DNA from: a bacterium HR08
Lineage (GTDB): Bacteria; Acidobacteriota; Blastocatellia; HR10
Length of the DNA: 43,420 bases
Direction: 5' to 3'
NCBI GenBank assembly: GCA_002898775.1
Contig: BEHK01000007.1
Span: 1-43,420, forward strand
How positions within the stretch are numbered: position 1 is the stretch's first letter; every line of letters begins with the position of its first letter. Below are positions 8,806 to 19,171 of this stretch, piece by piece. The notes below the pieces were generated by a model. The model had not been told where the DNA came from, ran no database searches, and saw only the letters and a list, made by a program, of their open reading frames with translations. The translations under genes were made by a program, and so were the position numbers.

Positions 8806-9969
8806 ATGTCGGGCAGAGCCATCGCCGGACACGAGAATACGGGGCGGCCACGTATCGAGGTCGGCGCGCCGGGGGGGATCATGCCTCCCTTTGAGAAAGT
8901 CGTCCAACAAGCGCAGCGGGCCGAAGCCAAAGGATACGACGCCATCTGGTGGCCCTGCCACTTGATGGGGTGGCACCCGCAGGCGATTTGGAAGCCGGAG
9001 ATCACGCCCTTGGCCGCGACTCAGCCGAACGCCGACATATACTTCGATCCCGTGGCGACGATCGCCGCCGTGGGCATGCGGACGACGCGCATCCGGCTCG
9101 GGATCGGCGTCACCGATGTCATCCGCCGCCATCCGGCCATGCTCGCGCAGGCCGCCCTCACGCTCGATCATATCACGCGCGGACGCGTGATCCTCGGCCT
9201 CGGTTCGGGCGAGCGGTTGAACATCACCCCCTACGGCCTCGACTTCGATCAGCCCGTCTCTCGGCTCGAGGAAGGTCTGGTGATCATTCGCCGCTTATGG
9301 GAGTCCGGAGGCCGACCTGTGGATTTCGAGGGGCGCTTCTGGCGGCTTGAGCGCGCCGTGCTCGGCCTCCCCCCATATGAGGGCCGATATCCGCCCATCT
9401 GGATCGCCGCTCACGGACCGCGCATGCTCCGGCTTACCGGATGCTACGCCGACGGATGGTTGCCGACGAAGATGAGTCCCTCCGAATATCGGGAGAAGCT
9501 CGCGCACATCCGCCAAGCCGCCCGCGAGGCCGGCCGCGATCCCGAGACGATCACCCCGGGCATGCTCGCCTATGTGCTCGTGGACGAAGATCGCGCGGCC
9601 GTCTCTCGGATGATGGACGCGATCCTGGTGAGAGCGCTCTGCTTGCTCCTCCCCGCGGAAGTGTTCACCCGATTCGGATACGATCCCCCTTTCGGCCTGA
9701 AGGCGAGCGGCTTTCACGACTACATCCCCGCGCGCTTCGGATACGAGGAGGCCATGTCGGCGATTCGCAAAGTGCCGCGCGAGATCGTCGCGTACTTCAC
9801 GCTCCATGGGACGCCGGAGGAGATCGCCGGACAGATCCACGATCTCGCAGAGGCCGGCCTCCGACATATCGTGCTCTGGAACATCACTCCCTTCGCCGAT
9901 CCCGCGCGCGCGCGCGCCTCATTTCACGCGTTGGATCGCGTGAGGGATCTCGTGTCGGAGGGCACATGA
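8806..9969 (+). CDS. LLM-class flavin-dependent (probably F420) oxidoreductase
   Basis: TTRIRLGIGVTDVIRRHPAMLAQAALTLDHITRGRVILGLGSGE, PPIWIAAHGPRMLRLTGCYADGWLP. Confidence 0.85.
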   Translation: MSGRAIAGHENTGRPRIEVGAPGGIMPPFEKVVQQAQRAEAKGYDAIWWPCHLMGWHPQAIWKPEITPLAATQPNADIYFDPVATIAAVGMRTTRIRLGIGVTDVIRRHPAMLAQAALTLDHITRGRVILGLGSGERLNITPYGLDFDQPVSRLEEGLVIIRRLWESGGRPVDFEGRFWRLERAVLGLPPYEGRYPPIWIAAHGPRMLRLTGCYADGWLPTKMSPSEYREKLAHIRQAAREAGRDPETITPGMLAYVLVDEDRAAVSRMMDAILVRALCLLLPAEVFTRFGYDPPFGLKASGFHDYIPARFGYEEAMSAIRKVPREIVAYFTLHGTPEEIAGQIHDLAEAGLRHIVLWNITPFADPARARASFHALDRVRDLVSEGT

Positions 9970-9985
9970 ATCGGGGGGGAAGGGA

Positions 9986-10756
9986 ATGCGTTTCCTCAAC
10001 AAGCGAGCGTTGGTGACCGGCGGCGCATCGGGCATCGGGCGAGCAGTCGCCGAGCGGTTCGTCGCCGAAGGAGCAGCCGTCGCCATCAGCGACCTCAATG
10101 GTGAAGCCGCGCGCGCCTTGGTCGAGGAGCTGTGCGCTCGCGGGGCGCGTGTCACGGCGGTCATCGGCGATGTCTCGCAGCTCCATGACGCCGAACGCAT
10201 GGTGGGAGAGGCCGTCGCTTTCCTGGGCGGTCTCGACATCTTGATCAATAACGCGGGGATCGAGACGATCGGCTCGGTCACGACCGCCCGGGATGAGGAG
10301 TGGGAGCGCCAGATCGCCGTCAATCTCAACGGCGTCTATCGCATGAGTCGCTTCGCCATCCCCGAGATCATTCGGGCCGGCGGCGGAGCCGTCGTCAATA
10401 TCGCGTCGGTCGGCGGTTTGGTGGCCGTGCGCGAGTTCTCCGCCTACGGAGCCTCCAAAGCGGCCGTCATTCAACTGACGCGAAGCATGGCCGCCGATTA
10501 TGCCCAGTACGGCATTCGCGTCAATTGCGTCTGCCCGGGGCCAGTGGATACGCCGCTGCTTGAGCGCGCCTGCCGGCGCGTCTCGGGAGACAAAAGCCCG
10601 GAGCAGATCCGACAGATGTACGCCGACTTCACGCTTCTCAAGCGGATCGCGCGACCAGAGGAGATCGCCAGTTGCGTCGCGTTCCTGGCCAGCGATGAGG
10701 CCAGTTACGTGACCGGAGCCGCCCTGGTCGTTGATGGAGGATTCACGGCTCAGTAG
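9986..10756 (+). CDS. SDR-family NAD(P)-dependent oxidoreductase
   Basis: ALVTGGASGIGRAVAE, NNAGIE, YGASKAAV, YVTGAALVVDGGFTAQ. Confidence 0.9.
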   Translation: MRFLNKRALVTGGASGIGRAVAERFVAEGAAVAISDLNGEAARALVEELCARGARVTAVIGDVSQLHDAERMVGEAVAFLGGLDILINNAGIETIGSVTTARDEEWERQIAVNLNGVYRMSRFAIPEIIRAGGGAVVNIASVGGLVAVREFSAYGASKAAVIQLTRSMAADYAQYGIRVNCVCPGPVDTPLLERACRRVSGDKSPEQIRQMYADFTLLKRIARPEEIASCVAFLASDEASYVTGAALVVDGGFTAQ

Positions 10757-10781
10757 CCACCAGCCGATTCGGGAGGGAGGA

Positions 10782-11174
10782 ATGCACGCCGAATCCGAAC
10801 GGATCGTTCGCGCGTATTTCGCCGCCGTGAATGAGACGCGCTTAGACGACCTGATCGCGCTCTTCGCGCCCGAGGCTTCGCTGCACTTCCCGATGTCCGA
10901 TCCCATCGTCGGGCGCGAGGCGATCGGGCAGTTCTACGCGAACGTCCTGCAGTTCTATCCAGAGCGCTTCGACGATGTGCGACGGCTCTTCTTCAGCCGG
11001 GAGGGCGACGTCGCGGCCGAGATCCACTTCGAAGGGACGACGCGGACCGGACGACGAGTCGTCTTCGACGCTGTGGATCTGTTCACCATCCGGGACGGAC
11101 AGATTCAGAAGCTGCAGATCTTCTACGATAGTGCGCGTGTGCTGGAGATGATCGGGACGCTCCCGAAGGGGTGA
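10782..11174 (+). CDS. SnoaL/NTF2-like (ketosteroid isomerase-like) protein
   Basis: RIVRAYFAAVNETRLDDLIALFAPEASLHFPMSDPIVGREAIGQFYANV ... VDLFTIRDGQIQKLQIFYD. Confidence 0.75.
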   Translation: MHAESERIVRAYFAAVNETRLDDLIALFAPEASLHFPMSDPIVGREAIGQFYANVLQFYPERFDDVRRLFFSREGDVAAEIHFEGTTRTGRRVVFDAVDLFTIRDGQIQKLQIFYDSARVLEMIGTLPKG

Positions 11175-11198
11175 AGGCTCCGGACGGAGAGGAAGGGA

Positions 11199-12899
11199 AT
11201 GGCGACGCTTTACGAAGAGACCGTCGCGTGGCCGCGCCTCACCTACGGAGCGGCCTTGGAGCACCTCGTGGCCCGCTCGGCGGAGCGCGAGGTCTTCATC
11301 TTCCATCACGTCGAACGTCCGGGGGCCGATGGGCGATCCGCTCGGCGAGCGTACACGGCGGCCGAATTCTCGCGCGAAGTGGATCGGCTGGCGCGGGGAT
11401 TGCTCGCGCTCGGTGTCGCCTCGGGGGAGCGCGTCGCGCTGTGGCTGGCGAACGTACCGGAAGCCGCCCTCGCGGAGTTCGCCGTCGCGAAGATCGGCGC
11501 CATCTTGGTTCCCATTAACACGCGGTTCAAGGAGGGGGAACTCGAGTACGTCCTGCGCCAATCTGAGGCGGCGACGCTCATCACGATGGAGCGATTTGGG
11601 GACACCGAGTACGAAGCCATCGTTCGCACGCTCTGTCCGGAGACGAGCGTCTGTGCTCCTGGACACCTCCGATCATCTCGGCTTCCGCGCTTGAAACGCC
11701 TCATCACGCTCGGGGCTGGAGCGCCGGGGATGTTCGCCTACACCGACGTGCTCGCGCTCGGGGCGGAATCCCGTTGGGAGCTGGCACTGCGTCGGCGAGA
11801 AGCCGAGGTCCGCCCGGATGATGTCGTGCTCATCCAATACACGTCCGGGAGCACGGCCTTTCCCAAAGGCGTCATGCTCTCGCACGATCAGACCTTGCGC
11901 AATGCGTTCATCATGGCCGGACGCGCGGGTCTTGAGGAGAGCGATCGCGTGCTCTCGGCTATGCCCATGTTTCACATCGGCGGGTCCGTCTGCGCGCTCC
12001 TGGGCGCCGTCACGCGCGGCTACGTCTTGCACGTGATGACCAAATTCGATGCTGGGGAAACGCTGCGCCTCTTCGAGGAGGAGCGGATCACGGCCTACAT
12101 CGGCATCGAGACGATGTTCCTCATGCTCCGCGATCACCCCGACTTCTCACGACGCGATCGTTCGAGCCTGAGGAAAGGGTGGGCAGCGGGCTCGCCCACT
12201 CTCCTCCGCCTGATCGCGGAGGAGATCGGCATCTCATCCGTCTGCTCCGTCTATGGGCTTTCCGAGTGCAGTCCCAACGTCTGCATCACCGATTGGCGGG
12301 ACTCGCTCGAGAAACGCGTGGGGACGAACGGTCGTCCGCATCCGGGCGTCGAAGTGGAGATTCGAGACCCGCAGACCGGGGAGCGGCTCGCGCCCGGGCA
12401 GCCCGGCGAGATCTGCGTGCGCGGATACGTCGTGATGAAGGGATACTATAACATGCCCGAGGAGACGGCGCGCACCATTGACCCTGACGGGTGGCTGCAT
12501 ACGGGCGATCGCGGCCTCTTGACGGAGGACGGATACTTGGTGTTCTTGGGACGATGCAAGGACGTGCTTCGGGTCGGAGGAGAGAACGTCTCCGCCCTCG
12601 AAGTCGAGAATTTCTTGCTCACTCACCCCGCGGTGGTGGCCGCGGCCGTCGTCGGCGTGCCCGACCCCCGATGGGGAGAGGTCCCGGCTGCCTTCGTGCA
12701 GCTCAAGGAGGGGGAGCTGGTGACGGAAGATGACGTCATCGCCTACTGTCGGGAGCATCTGGCCCCGTTTAAGGTTCCGCGATACGTCCGCTTCGTCCGG
12801 GAGTTCCCCATGACCGGGAGCGGAAAGATCCAAAAATTCCTACTTCGGGAGCACCTCCTCGCCGAACTGGAGCCGAAGGTCTTCTCCCGCGATCCCTGA
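11199..12899 (+). CDS. AMP-forming acyl-CoA synthetase (FadD-like)
   Basis: VLIQYTSGSTAFPKGVMLSHDQ, GWLHTGDRGLLTEDGYLVFLGRCKDVLRVGGENVSALEVENFL, MTGSGKIQKFLLREHL. Confidence 0.9.
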   Translation: MATLYEETVAWPRLTYGAALEHLVARSAEREVFIFHHVERPGADGRSARRAYTAAEFSREVDRLARGLLALGVASGERVALWLANVPEAALAEFAVAKIGAILVPINTRFKEGELEYVLRQSEAATLITMERFGDTEYEAIVRTLCPETSVCAPGHLRSSRLPRLKRLITLGAGAPGMFAYTDVLALGAESRWELALRRREAEVRPDDVVLIQYTSGSTAFPKGVMLSHDQTLRNAFIMAGRAGLEESDRVLSAMPMFHIGGSVCALLGAVTRGYVLHVMTKFDAGETLRLFEEERITAYIGIETMFLMLRDHPDFSRRDRSSLRKGWAAGSPTLLRLIAEEIGISSVCSVYGLSECSPNVCITDWRDSLEKRVGTNGRPHPGVEVEIRDPQTGERLAPGQPGEICVRGYVVMKGYYNMPEETARTIDPDGWLHTGDRGLLTEDGYLVFLGRCKDVLRVGGENVSALEVENFLLTHPAVVAAAVVGVPDPRWGEVPAAFVQLKEGELVTEDDVIAYCREHLAPFKVPRYVRFVREFPMTGSGKIQKFLLREHLLAELEPKVFSRDP

Positions 12900-12990
12900 G
12901 GCGGTTGGAGTCACTGCCTCGCATCGGAGATCGCGAAGCGCGAGGGAGACGCCCCTGGGCTTTCCACCATGGCGAGAGGCGCCCCCGCCA

Positions 12991-13028
12991 GGGCACCCCA
13001 CGCGATCGCGAGATCGCGTGGGGACCCC
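12991..13028. repeat. Hairpin repeat copy R4
   Basis: GGGCACCCCACGCGATCgcgaGATCGCGTGGGGACCCC, intergenic, ~38 bp upstream of the TonB receptor start. Confidence 0.7.
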
Positions 13029-13065
13029 GAAGGATGCCTCAATTCTTCCCTGGGAGGTGAGCCTT

Positions 13066-16000
13066 ATGGGTCGAAAGAAAAAAAACGGACCTGCACTTTG
13101 GGTCATCGCGTTCTCTCTGTGCCTCGGCTCCTGGAGCGCGCGGCCTCTCTTCGCCCAAGGGGCCGTGACGACGGCGACCATCACCGGAGAGGTCACTGAT
13201 AAGACCGGTGCGGTGATCCCCGGAGCCCGCGTCGCCGTCAAAAACCAGGAGACGGGATTGATCCGCGAGACTACGACGGGAGAACAAGGGCAATTCGTCC
13301 TCCCTCAGCTTCCGGCCGGACGGTACGATTTGAACGTCGAAGCTCCCGGGTTCAAGAAGGCGATCGTGCGCGACGTGGTGCTCACGGTCGGAGCGACCGA
13401 GACGGTGCGCATCGCGCTCGAGGTCGGTGAACTCACCGAGAGCATTGACGTGAGCACAGAAATCGTCCCCGTCGTGGAGACGACCAAGGTCGAGGTCAGC
13501 ACGGTCATCCTTCCCGTGCAAGTGCGCGAGCTGCCCCTGAATCAGCGGAGCTTCACCGCTTTGGTCACACAGCAACCGGGTCTGGTGCGTATGACGAATG
13601 CGACGCCACCAACCGTGCTGGGAGCGGCGACCAACACCGGTTCCTATATCAGCGCCGGGGGATTGATGGGATCTTCCGTGGCCTACCTCATTGATGGCGT
13701 GAATTTCAGCAACGGGAATTTCACGGCTCCGGGGACGGCGGCCGCGGGCGATATGCCCGGCGTTGAGGCCATTCAGGAGTTCAAAGTGATCGCTCATTCG
13801 TTCAGCGCCGCTTACGGCGGTGCATCCGGAGCGGTCGTCAGCTTCGCCACGCGCAGCGGGACTAACGAGCTGCACGGGAGCGCCTACGAGTTCGTGCGCA
13901 ACGATGTCTTCGATACCCGCTCCTTCTTCGATCGCGAGAAGCCGCCCTTCCGCCGCAATCAGTTCGGCGCGGCTCTGGGTGGCCCCATTCGTCGAGATCG
14001 CGCGTTCTTCTTCACGAATTACGAGGGATTGCGGCAGCGGCTCACGACGACGGAGATCTCCTTCGTCCCCAGCGAGTGCGCGCGTAACGGAGGGCTCGGA
14101 GGGACATGCGACTTCCCCGTGATCGGCCCCGGAGGGCGACCGGTCGCCATCTCCCCCGCCGTGAAGGCGATCCTTGAGTTGTATCCGAAACCGAACGGCG
14201 CCGATCTCGGAGGGGGGATCGCCGAATATATCTTCCAGAACCGCCAACCGACGCGCCAGGATTTCGGACTCGTTCACCTCACGTCCACGCTCTCGCCGAA
14301 GGATCAATTCGCCGGCCGGTGGTCGCTCACGGATGCCGATGCCCTCGCCGCCTTCCACTTCCCAACGTTCGAATTCGTGCGCACCGATCGCGTGCAGAAC
14401 TATCTGCTTCGCTGGTCGCGCGTCTTCACCCCCGACCTTGTTAACACGGCGAGCTTCAGCTATCTGCGCTCCCGCGTCTTCGCGGCCACCGAGCCCACTG
14501 TCCCTCTGCGCCCGGAGCAATTCACGGGGAATCCGGCGCGCCAGACGATCGGCGTGATCTCCGTCGGGGGCGGCACGGCGGGCACTGTCAGCGGCACCCT
14601 GACGCTTTTGGGGAATGACGATGCCAGTCCCTTCCGCCTCGTGCGCAACAACTTCATCTTCAACGACGACCTCGTCTACACGCGCGGCCCTCACACGCTC
14701 AAGCTCGGGGGCATGGTGAACCGGTTCCAGTGGAATTGGAATTCGGCCGTCATCCCGGGAGGCAGCTATACCTTCCTCACTTTGAACGATCTGCTCGCCG
14801 CCAATCCCGCCGTCCTGATCATTCGCCGAGATGGGGCGGATGCGAGCTTCGGTGTTCGCACTACGCTCTTCGCCTGGTACGTGGAGGACGCCTGGCGGCT
14901 CTCACCCCGAGTGACGTTCACGCTCGGATTGCGGCACGAATTCCAGGTCCCGATCCTCAAGGACATCCACAACAAGTTGGGGAATTGGCGACGGCCGGAG
15001 GATGCGCGGGTCACCGTCGGACAGCCCTACGACAATTACTCCCTCACGCAATTCCAGCCGCGCGTGGGGATCGCCTACGACCCCTTCGGCAACGGGAAGA
15101 CGGTCATCCGCGCGGGCTTCGGCCTCTTCAACGAATTCCTCGGATTCGAGGGTACGGCTCAGGGGATCCTCCAATGGAACGCGCCTGAGCCCGTGCTCAA
15201 TACGTTCTTCGGAGAGCCATTGGCTCCGGGGTTCTTACCTCAAATCCCGTTCCCGCAGTGCGCGACCTGCACGCAGCCGACCCCCTACGTGGGACTGGTC
15301 ACCGGGCTGTTGGATCCGGTGAACTCGCCGACGTCCGTGCAGTGGCATCTGGAGGTGGCCCGCGAGCTTCCGGCAAAACTGAGCCTGACGCTCACATACA
15401 CCGGGTCTCAATCCTATCACATTCCGCGTAAGATCGAAGCCAACCACAATCTCCCGTGTCGTTTTGAGAACGGGCGGCCCATCTTCACCGGGGGATGTGG
15501 GACGGCGGCGCCGGCCGTGAGTCGGATCGCCTTCTCCCTCTACGCCCGCCGCTTCGATGCGACGGCGAACTACCACTCGATGAGCCTTCAGGTGGCACGC
15601 CGCCTCGCCGCTGGGCTCACCTTCCAAAGCTCGTACGCCTTCTCCAAAGCCCTCTCGGAATCCGATGCCTTCAATTCCAATAACATCATTCGCGGAGTCG
15701 CCCAGGCCAGCCAATATCCGCCGGATCGCAAGCTGGATCGTTCGGAGTCGCTCTTCAGCATTCGCCATCGCGCGACCGTGAACGCCGTGTATGAGCTCCC
15801 CGTGGGGCGCGGCCGACGATTCCTCAGCGACGCGCGCGGTCTCGCGCAAGCGCTCTTTGGGGGATGGAAGATCACGGCTCTCGGCGAGTTCCGCAGCGGA
15901 TACCCCTTCTCCGTCCTCGCCGGATTCGGCATCACGGGCGTGGGGGATAACATCGACTTCCCCGACCGACCCAATATCTTGCGGGCCAATCCCGTCATCG

Positions 16001-16401
16001 GACGCGTGGATCGCTACTTCGATCCGAAAGCGTTCGCCCTGCAAGAACCCGGTCATCTGGGGAACGCCCCGCGCACGTCCGTGCGAGGCCCCGGCTTCTC
16101 GAATCTCGACGTCGGCGTGTCGAAGGAATTCCCCATCCGGGAGACCGCACGGTTGCAGTTTCGCGTCGAAGCCTTCAACATCCTGAATCATCCGAACTTC
16201 GCCCTTCCGTTCAACCAGCTCTACATTGGCTTCGTGCCCCAATTCCGACGGGTTCCGACGCCGGCGGAGTTGGACGCACTCCCCTGCCGATTGACGGCCG
16301 AGCAGGCGCAAATTCATTCCTGCAATCCGCAGGCGGGTCGAATCACAAGCACCGTCGGCACGCCGCGTCAGATTCAGTTCGCCTTGAAGTTGACATGGTA
16401 G
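13066..16401 (+). CDS. TonB-dependent receptor with carboxypeptidase-regulatory-like domain (Oar-like)
   Basis: Signal-like N-terminus; ATITGEVTDKTGAVIPGARVAVKNQETG...LPAGRYDLNVEAPGFKKA; plug VKVxxHSFSAAYGGASGAVVSFATRSGTNELHGSAYEFVRN; terminal aromatic residue. RBS gggaggtga. Confidence 0.85.
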   Translation: MGRKKKNGPALWVIAFSLCLGSWSARPLFAQGAVTTATITGEVTDKTGAVIPGARVAVKNQETGLIRETTTGEQGQFVLPQLPAGRYDLNVEAPGFKKAIVRDVVLTVGATETVRIALEVGELTESIDVSTEIVPVVETTKVEVSTVILPVQVRELPLNQRSFTALVTQQPGLVRMTNATPPTVLGAATNTGSYISAGGLMGSSVAYLIDGVNFSNGNFTAPGTAAAGDMPGVEAIQEFKVIAHSFSAAYGGASGAVVSFATRSGTNELHGSAYEFVRNDVFDTRSFFDREKPPFRRNQFGAALGGPIRRDRAFFFTNYEGLRQRLTTTEISFVPSECARNGGLGGTCDFPVIGPGGRPVAISPAVKAILELYPKPNGADLGGGIAEYIFQNRQPTRQDFGLVHLTSTLSPKDQFAGRWSLTDADALAAFHFPTFEFVRTDRVQNYLLRWSRVFTPDLVNTASFSYLRSRVFAATEPTVPLRPEQFTGNPARQTIGVISVGGGTAGTVSGTLTLLGNDDASPFRLVRNNFIFNDDLVYTRGPHTLKLGGMVNRFQWNWNSAVIPGGSYTFLTLNDLLAANPAVLIIRRDGADASFGVRTTLFAWYVEDAWRLSPRVTFTLGLRHEFQVPILKDIHNKLGNWRRPEDARVTVGQPYDNYSLTQFQPRVGIAYDPFGNGKTVIRAGFGLFNEFLGFEGTAQGILQWNAPEPVLNTFFGEPLAPGFLPQIPFPQCATCTQPTPYVGLVTGLLDPVNSPTSVQWHLEVARELPAKLSLTLTYTGSQSYHIPRKIEANHNLPCRFENGRPIFTGGCGTAAPAVSRIAFSLYARRFDATANYHSMSLQVARRLAAGLTFQSSYAFSKALSESDAFNSNNIIRGVAQASQYPPDRKLDRSESLFSIRHRATVNAVYELPVGRGRRFLSDARGLAQALFGGWKITALGEFRSGYPFSVLAGFGITGVGDNIDFPDRPNILRANPVIGRVDRYFDPKAFALQEPGHLGNAPRTSVRGPGFSNLDVGVSKEFPIRETARLQFRVEAFNILNHPNFALPFNQLYIGFVPQFRRVPTPAELDALPCRLTAEQAQIHSCNPQAGRITSTVGTPRQIQFALKLTW

Positions 16402-16464
16402 GGAGAGAGACGCGAAGATCGCGCGGATGCGGAGCCTGAGGGGTCGTGCTTCGGAGAGCGTGAA

Positions 16465-17508
16465 ATGAGATTCGGCATGCTCGTCAACACGCAGGATCCG
16501 CCCGACGGGGCGCGAATCGCCCAGTTGTACGACGAGATCCTGGAGGAAGCGGAGTTGGCCGAGGCCGTCGGGTTCGATGCCGTCTTCGTGCCCGAGCATC
16601 ACATGATGCCCGACGGGTATCTGAGCGCTCCGCTGGTCCTTCTGGCCGCGATCGCCGCGCGCACGACGCGCTTGCGCGTGGGGACGTCCATCCTTCAGCT
16701 CCCCGAATGGCATCCCATCCACGTCGCGGAGGAGGTCGCGGTCCTCGACAACATCTCGAAGGGACGCGTCATCCTCGGCGTCGGATTGAATCTCGTTGAC
16801 GCGGAATTCCAGCTCTTCGGCGTCGCGCGAGAGGGCGTCACACGACGCTTCATCGAGCAGATCGAAATCCTCCGGCGCGCCTGGAGTGAAGAGACCTTCT
16901 CCTTCGAGGGCGAGTTCTTCACGCTGCGGGAGGTTCGGGTCACGCCGCGCGTCGTGCAGCGACCGCATCCGCCGATTTGGATCGGCGCCATGAGCGAACC
17001 GGCTCTGCGTCGCGCCGGACGCCTCGGCACGGGGTGGATCTCCGACCCCTTGCACGTCATCCACGTCATGAAGGCGTGGGCCGACATCTACCGTCAGTCG
17101 GCGATCGAGCATGGCCACGCGGATCGCATCGAGGTCGTCCTCATCCGCGACGGGTGGGTCTCGCGCGATCCTCGGGAGATTCGCGAACGGTGGTGGCCGA
17201 CCGTTCGCGATTACCACTTGTTCTACAAGCATCTCGGCTTCTTCGAATCCGGACGCTTCAATGCGCAATGGGAGCCGTGGGTGCGCACGGCGCGCGATGA
17301 GGATTGGACCTATGAGCGCGTGGCTCCCGATCGCGTGATCGCCGGGACGCCGGAGGAGGTCATCGCCGAGATCGAACGCTATCGCCGCGAGGTCGGATGC
17401 GACTATATCGTCTTCTATTTCCGTCATCCCACCGGACCTGACCATCGCGCGACGATGCGGTGCATCGAGCTGTTCGGCAGGGAGGTCATCCCACATTTCC
17501 GCGAATGA
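16465..17508 (+). CDS. LLM-class flavin-dependent oxidoreductase
   Basis: AEAVGFDAVFVPEHHMMPDGYLSAPLVLLAAIAARTTRLRVGTSILQLPEWHPIHVAEEVAVLDNISKGRVILGVG. Confidence 0.88.
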   Translation: MRFGMLVNTQDPPDGARIAQLYDEILEEAELAEAVGFDAVFVPEHHMMPDGYLSAPLVLLAAIAARTTRLRVGTSILQLPEWHPIHVAEEVAVLDNISKGRVILGVGLNLVDAEFQLFGVAREGVTRRFIEQIEILRRAWSEETFSFEGEFFTLREVRVTPRVVQRPHPPIWIGAMSEPALRRAGRLGTGWISDPLHVIHVMKAWADIYRQSAIEHGHADRIEVVLIRDGWVSRDPREIRERWWPTVRDYHLFYKHLGFFESGRFNAQWEPWVRTARDEDWTYERVAPDRVIAGTPEEVIAEIERYRREVGCDYIVFYFRHPTGPDHRATMRCIELFGREVIPHFRE

Positions 17509-17521
17509 CGGGAGCCCGATC

Positions 17522-17541
17522 GGGGACCCCGCGTGGGGTCC
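17522..17541. repeat. Hairpin repeat copy R5 (GGGGACCCCGCGTGGGGTCC)
   Basis: Short form; followed by TTCCGTTGCGTC, similar to the flank of R2 (CTCCGTTGGATC). Confidence 0.6.
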
Positions 17542-17581
17542 TTCCGTTGCGTCGCCGTCGCGCGGAAGAAGGAGAGGGATC

Positions 17582-18619
17582 ATGAGGCTCCATTATCTCC
17601 TGGACACGCACGCCGGGCCGTACGAGCGTCCGATCCCGACGCGCGAGGAGGTGAGCGCGTTCATTGATCAGCTCTATCGCGAGATCGAATTGGCCGAGGA
17701 GGTGGGATTCGATTCGATCGTCGTCCCCGAGCGACATGGGCGGACCGAGTGCTTCTTCCCGTCATCGCTCGTGTTGCTGTCGGTCATCGCGGCTCGGACG
17801 AGCCGCATTCGGCTGGGGAGCTATATTCTGGTGCTCCCGCTGCATCATCCGATCCACGTGGCCGAGCAGGTGGCCATGATTGATCAGGTCTCGCGCGGAC
17901 GCGTCATCTTCGGCGTCGCCGCCGGATACCATTCCGGATACAGTCGAATGTTCGGTATTCCCCATCATGAGCGCGGCGCGCGCTTCGAGGAGCAGGTCGA
18001 GATCATCAAGCTCGCGTGGACGGAGGAGCGGTTCTCCTATCACGGGCGGTACTATCACTTCGATGAGGTCAGGCTGACGCCGAAACCCTATCAGCAGCCG
18101 ATGCCCGAGTGGTGGGTGGGCGGCATGTTCCCGAAGACGATCGCCCGAGCCGGACGCATCGGCGATGCCTGGTGCAGCGATCCGTTTCCGCTGGATCGCG
18201 AGGTCTGGCTCAAGCAGGTTCAGATCTATCGCGAGGCCGCGCGCGCCGCCGGTCGTCCCTCGAAGGTCGTCCTCATGCGCGACGGGTGGGTCGCCCCTAC
18301 GCGCGCGGAAGCCGAGGAGGTGTTCGGACGGCTCGCCGTCGAAGAGTGGCTCTTCTACTTCCGTTGGGGCATCCTCACGCATCATCCGGAATTCCAATCG
18401 GAATCCGACTTCACCATCGAACGGGCCAGCCGTCACTTCATCCTCGGGACCCCGGAGGAGTGCATCCGGCAGATCGAGATGTACGCGCGCGAGTACGATG
18501 TGGATGAGATCGTCATGCGCTTCCGACTGCCCAAGGGACCTCGATGGGATCAGGTCCTGCGCTGCCTCGCCCTCTTCGGGCGCGAGGTCGTGCCGTATTT
18601 CCATGGGAAGGTTTCATGA
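17582..18619 (+). CDS. LLM-class flavin-dependent oxidoreductase
   Basis: LAEEVGFDSIVVPERHG, HPIHVAEQVAMIDQVSRGRVIFGVAAGYHSGYSRMFGIP; paralogous to the preceding gene. Confidence 0.88.
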   Translation: MRLHYLLDTHAGPYERPIPTREEVSAFIDQLYREIELAEEVGFDSIVVPERHGRTECFFPSSLVLLSVIAARTSRIRLGSYILVLPLHHPIHVAEQVAMIDQVSRGRVIFGVAAGYHSGYSRMFGIPHHERGARFEEQVEIIKLAWTEERFSYHGRYYHFDEVRLTPKPYQQPMPEWWVGGMFPKTIARAGRIGDAWCSDPFPLDREVWLKQVQIYREAARAAGRPSKVVLMRDGWVAPTRAEAEEVFGRLAVEEWLFYFRWGILTHHPEFQSESDFTIERASRHFILGTPEECIRQIEMYAREYDVDEIVMRFRLPKGPRWDQVLRCLALFGREVVPYFHGKVS

Positions 18620-19137
18620 CGAAGATCCTCGAACGCAACGTCAACGTGAAGATCTTCGATGACCGCGGGCCATCCCTGCGCGTGCAGGGATCGCTGCTGG
18701 ACGTCGAACACAGCTTTCACCTCGAACTGATCGTGGAGGTCGAGACCGGGCGGATCCTCAGGGCATGCGCCGAGATGATCAAGCGCCCGTATCCCACGCT
18801 GTGCCCGCCCGCTTTGAAAAACGTCGCCCGTCTTGAGGGAGAGGTCATCGGACGGGGAATCAACCGGCGGATCGCCGAGCTCCTCGGCGGCGCGAGCGGG
18901 TGCGTCCATCTGGTGGAGGTCGCCCAATCCGCCGTTCGCTTCACGGCCACGTATCTCATTGATCGGCGCACGGGGATGAGCGAGGAAGGATTGAGCGGGC
19001 TCTCCGAACACGAGCATCGCCGGCGCTGGCTGCCCTTGCTGAAGAATACCTGCCATGTCTTCCGCGTGGAGGAGAAGGAGCACGCGTCGGTCCCCGAACG
19101 CTCGAGCCCCGAGGAGCCTCGACCTCCGCACGTATGA
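18616..19137 (+). CDS. DUF2889-like protein of unknown function
   Basis: ATGA overlap with preceding gene; LLDVEHSFHLELIVEVETGRILRACAEMIKRPYPTLCPPALKNVARLEGEVIGRGINRRIAELLGGASGCVHLVEV. Confidence 0.65.
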   Translation: MTKILERNVNVKIFDDRGPSLRVQGSLLDVEHSFHLELIVEVETGRILRACAEMIKRPYPTLCPPALKNVARLEGEVIGRGINRRIAELLGGASGCVHLVEVAQSAVRFTATYLIDRRTGMSEEGLSGLSEHEHRRRWLPLLKNTCHVFRVEEKEHASVPERSSPEEPRPPHV

Positions 19138-19171
19138 TCCATTTCCCGAAGGGAGAAAGGAGGGGGGAGAG

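Noticed and set aside
15235-17583. 782-aa minus-strand ORF
   Set aside because: Antisense to a TonB receptor and an LLM gene; compositionally a high-GC shadow ORF with no domain motifs.
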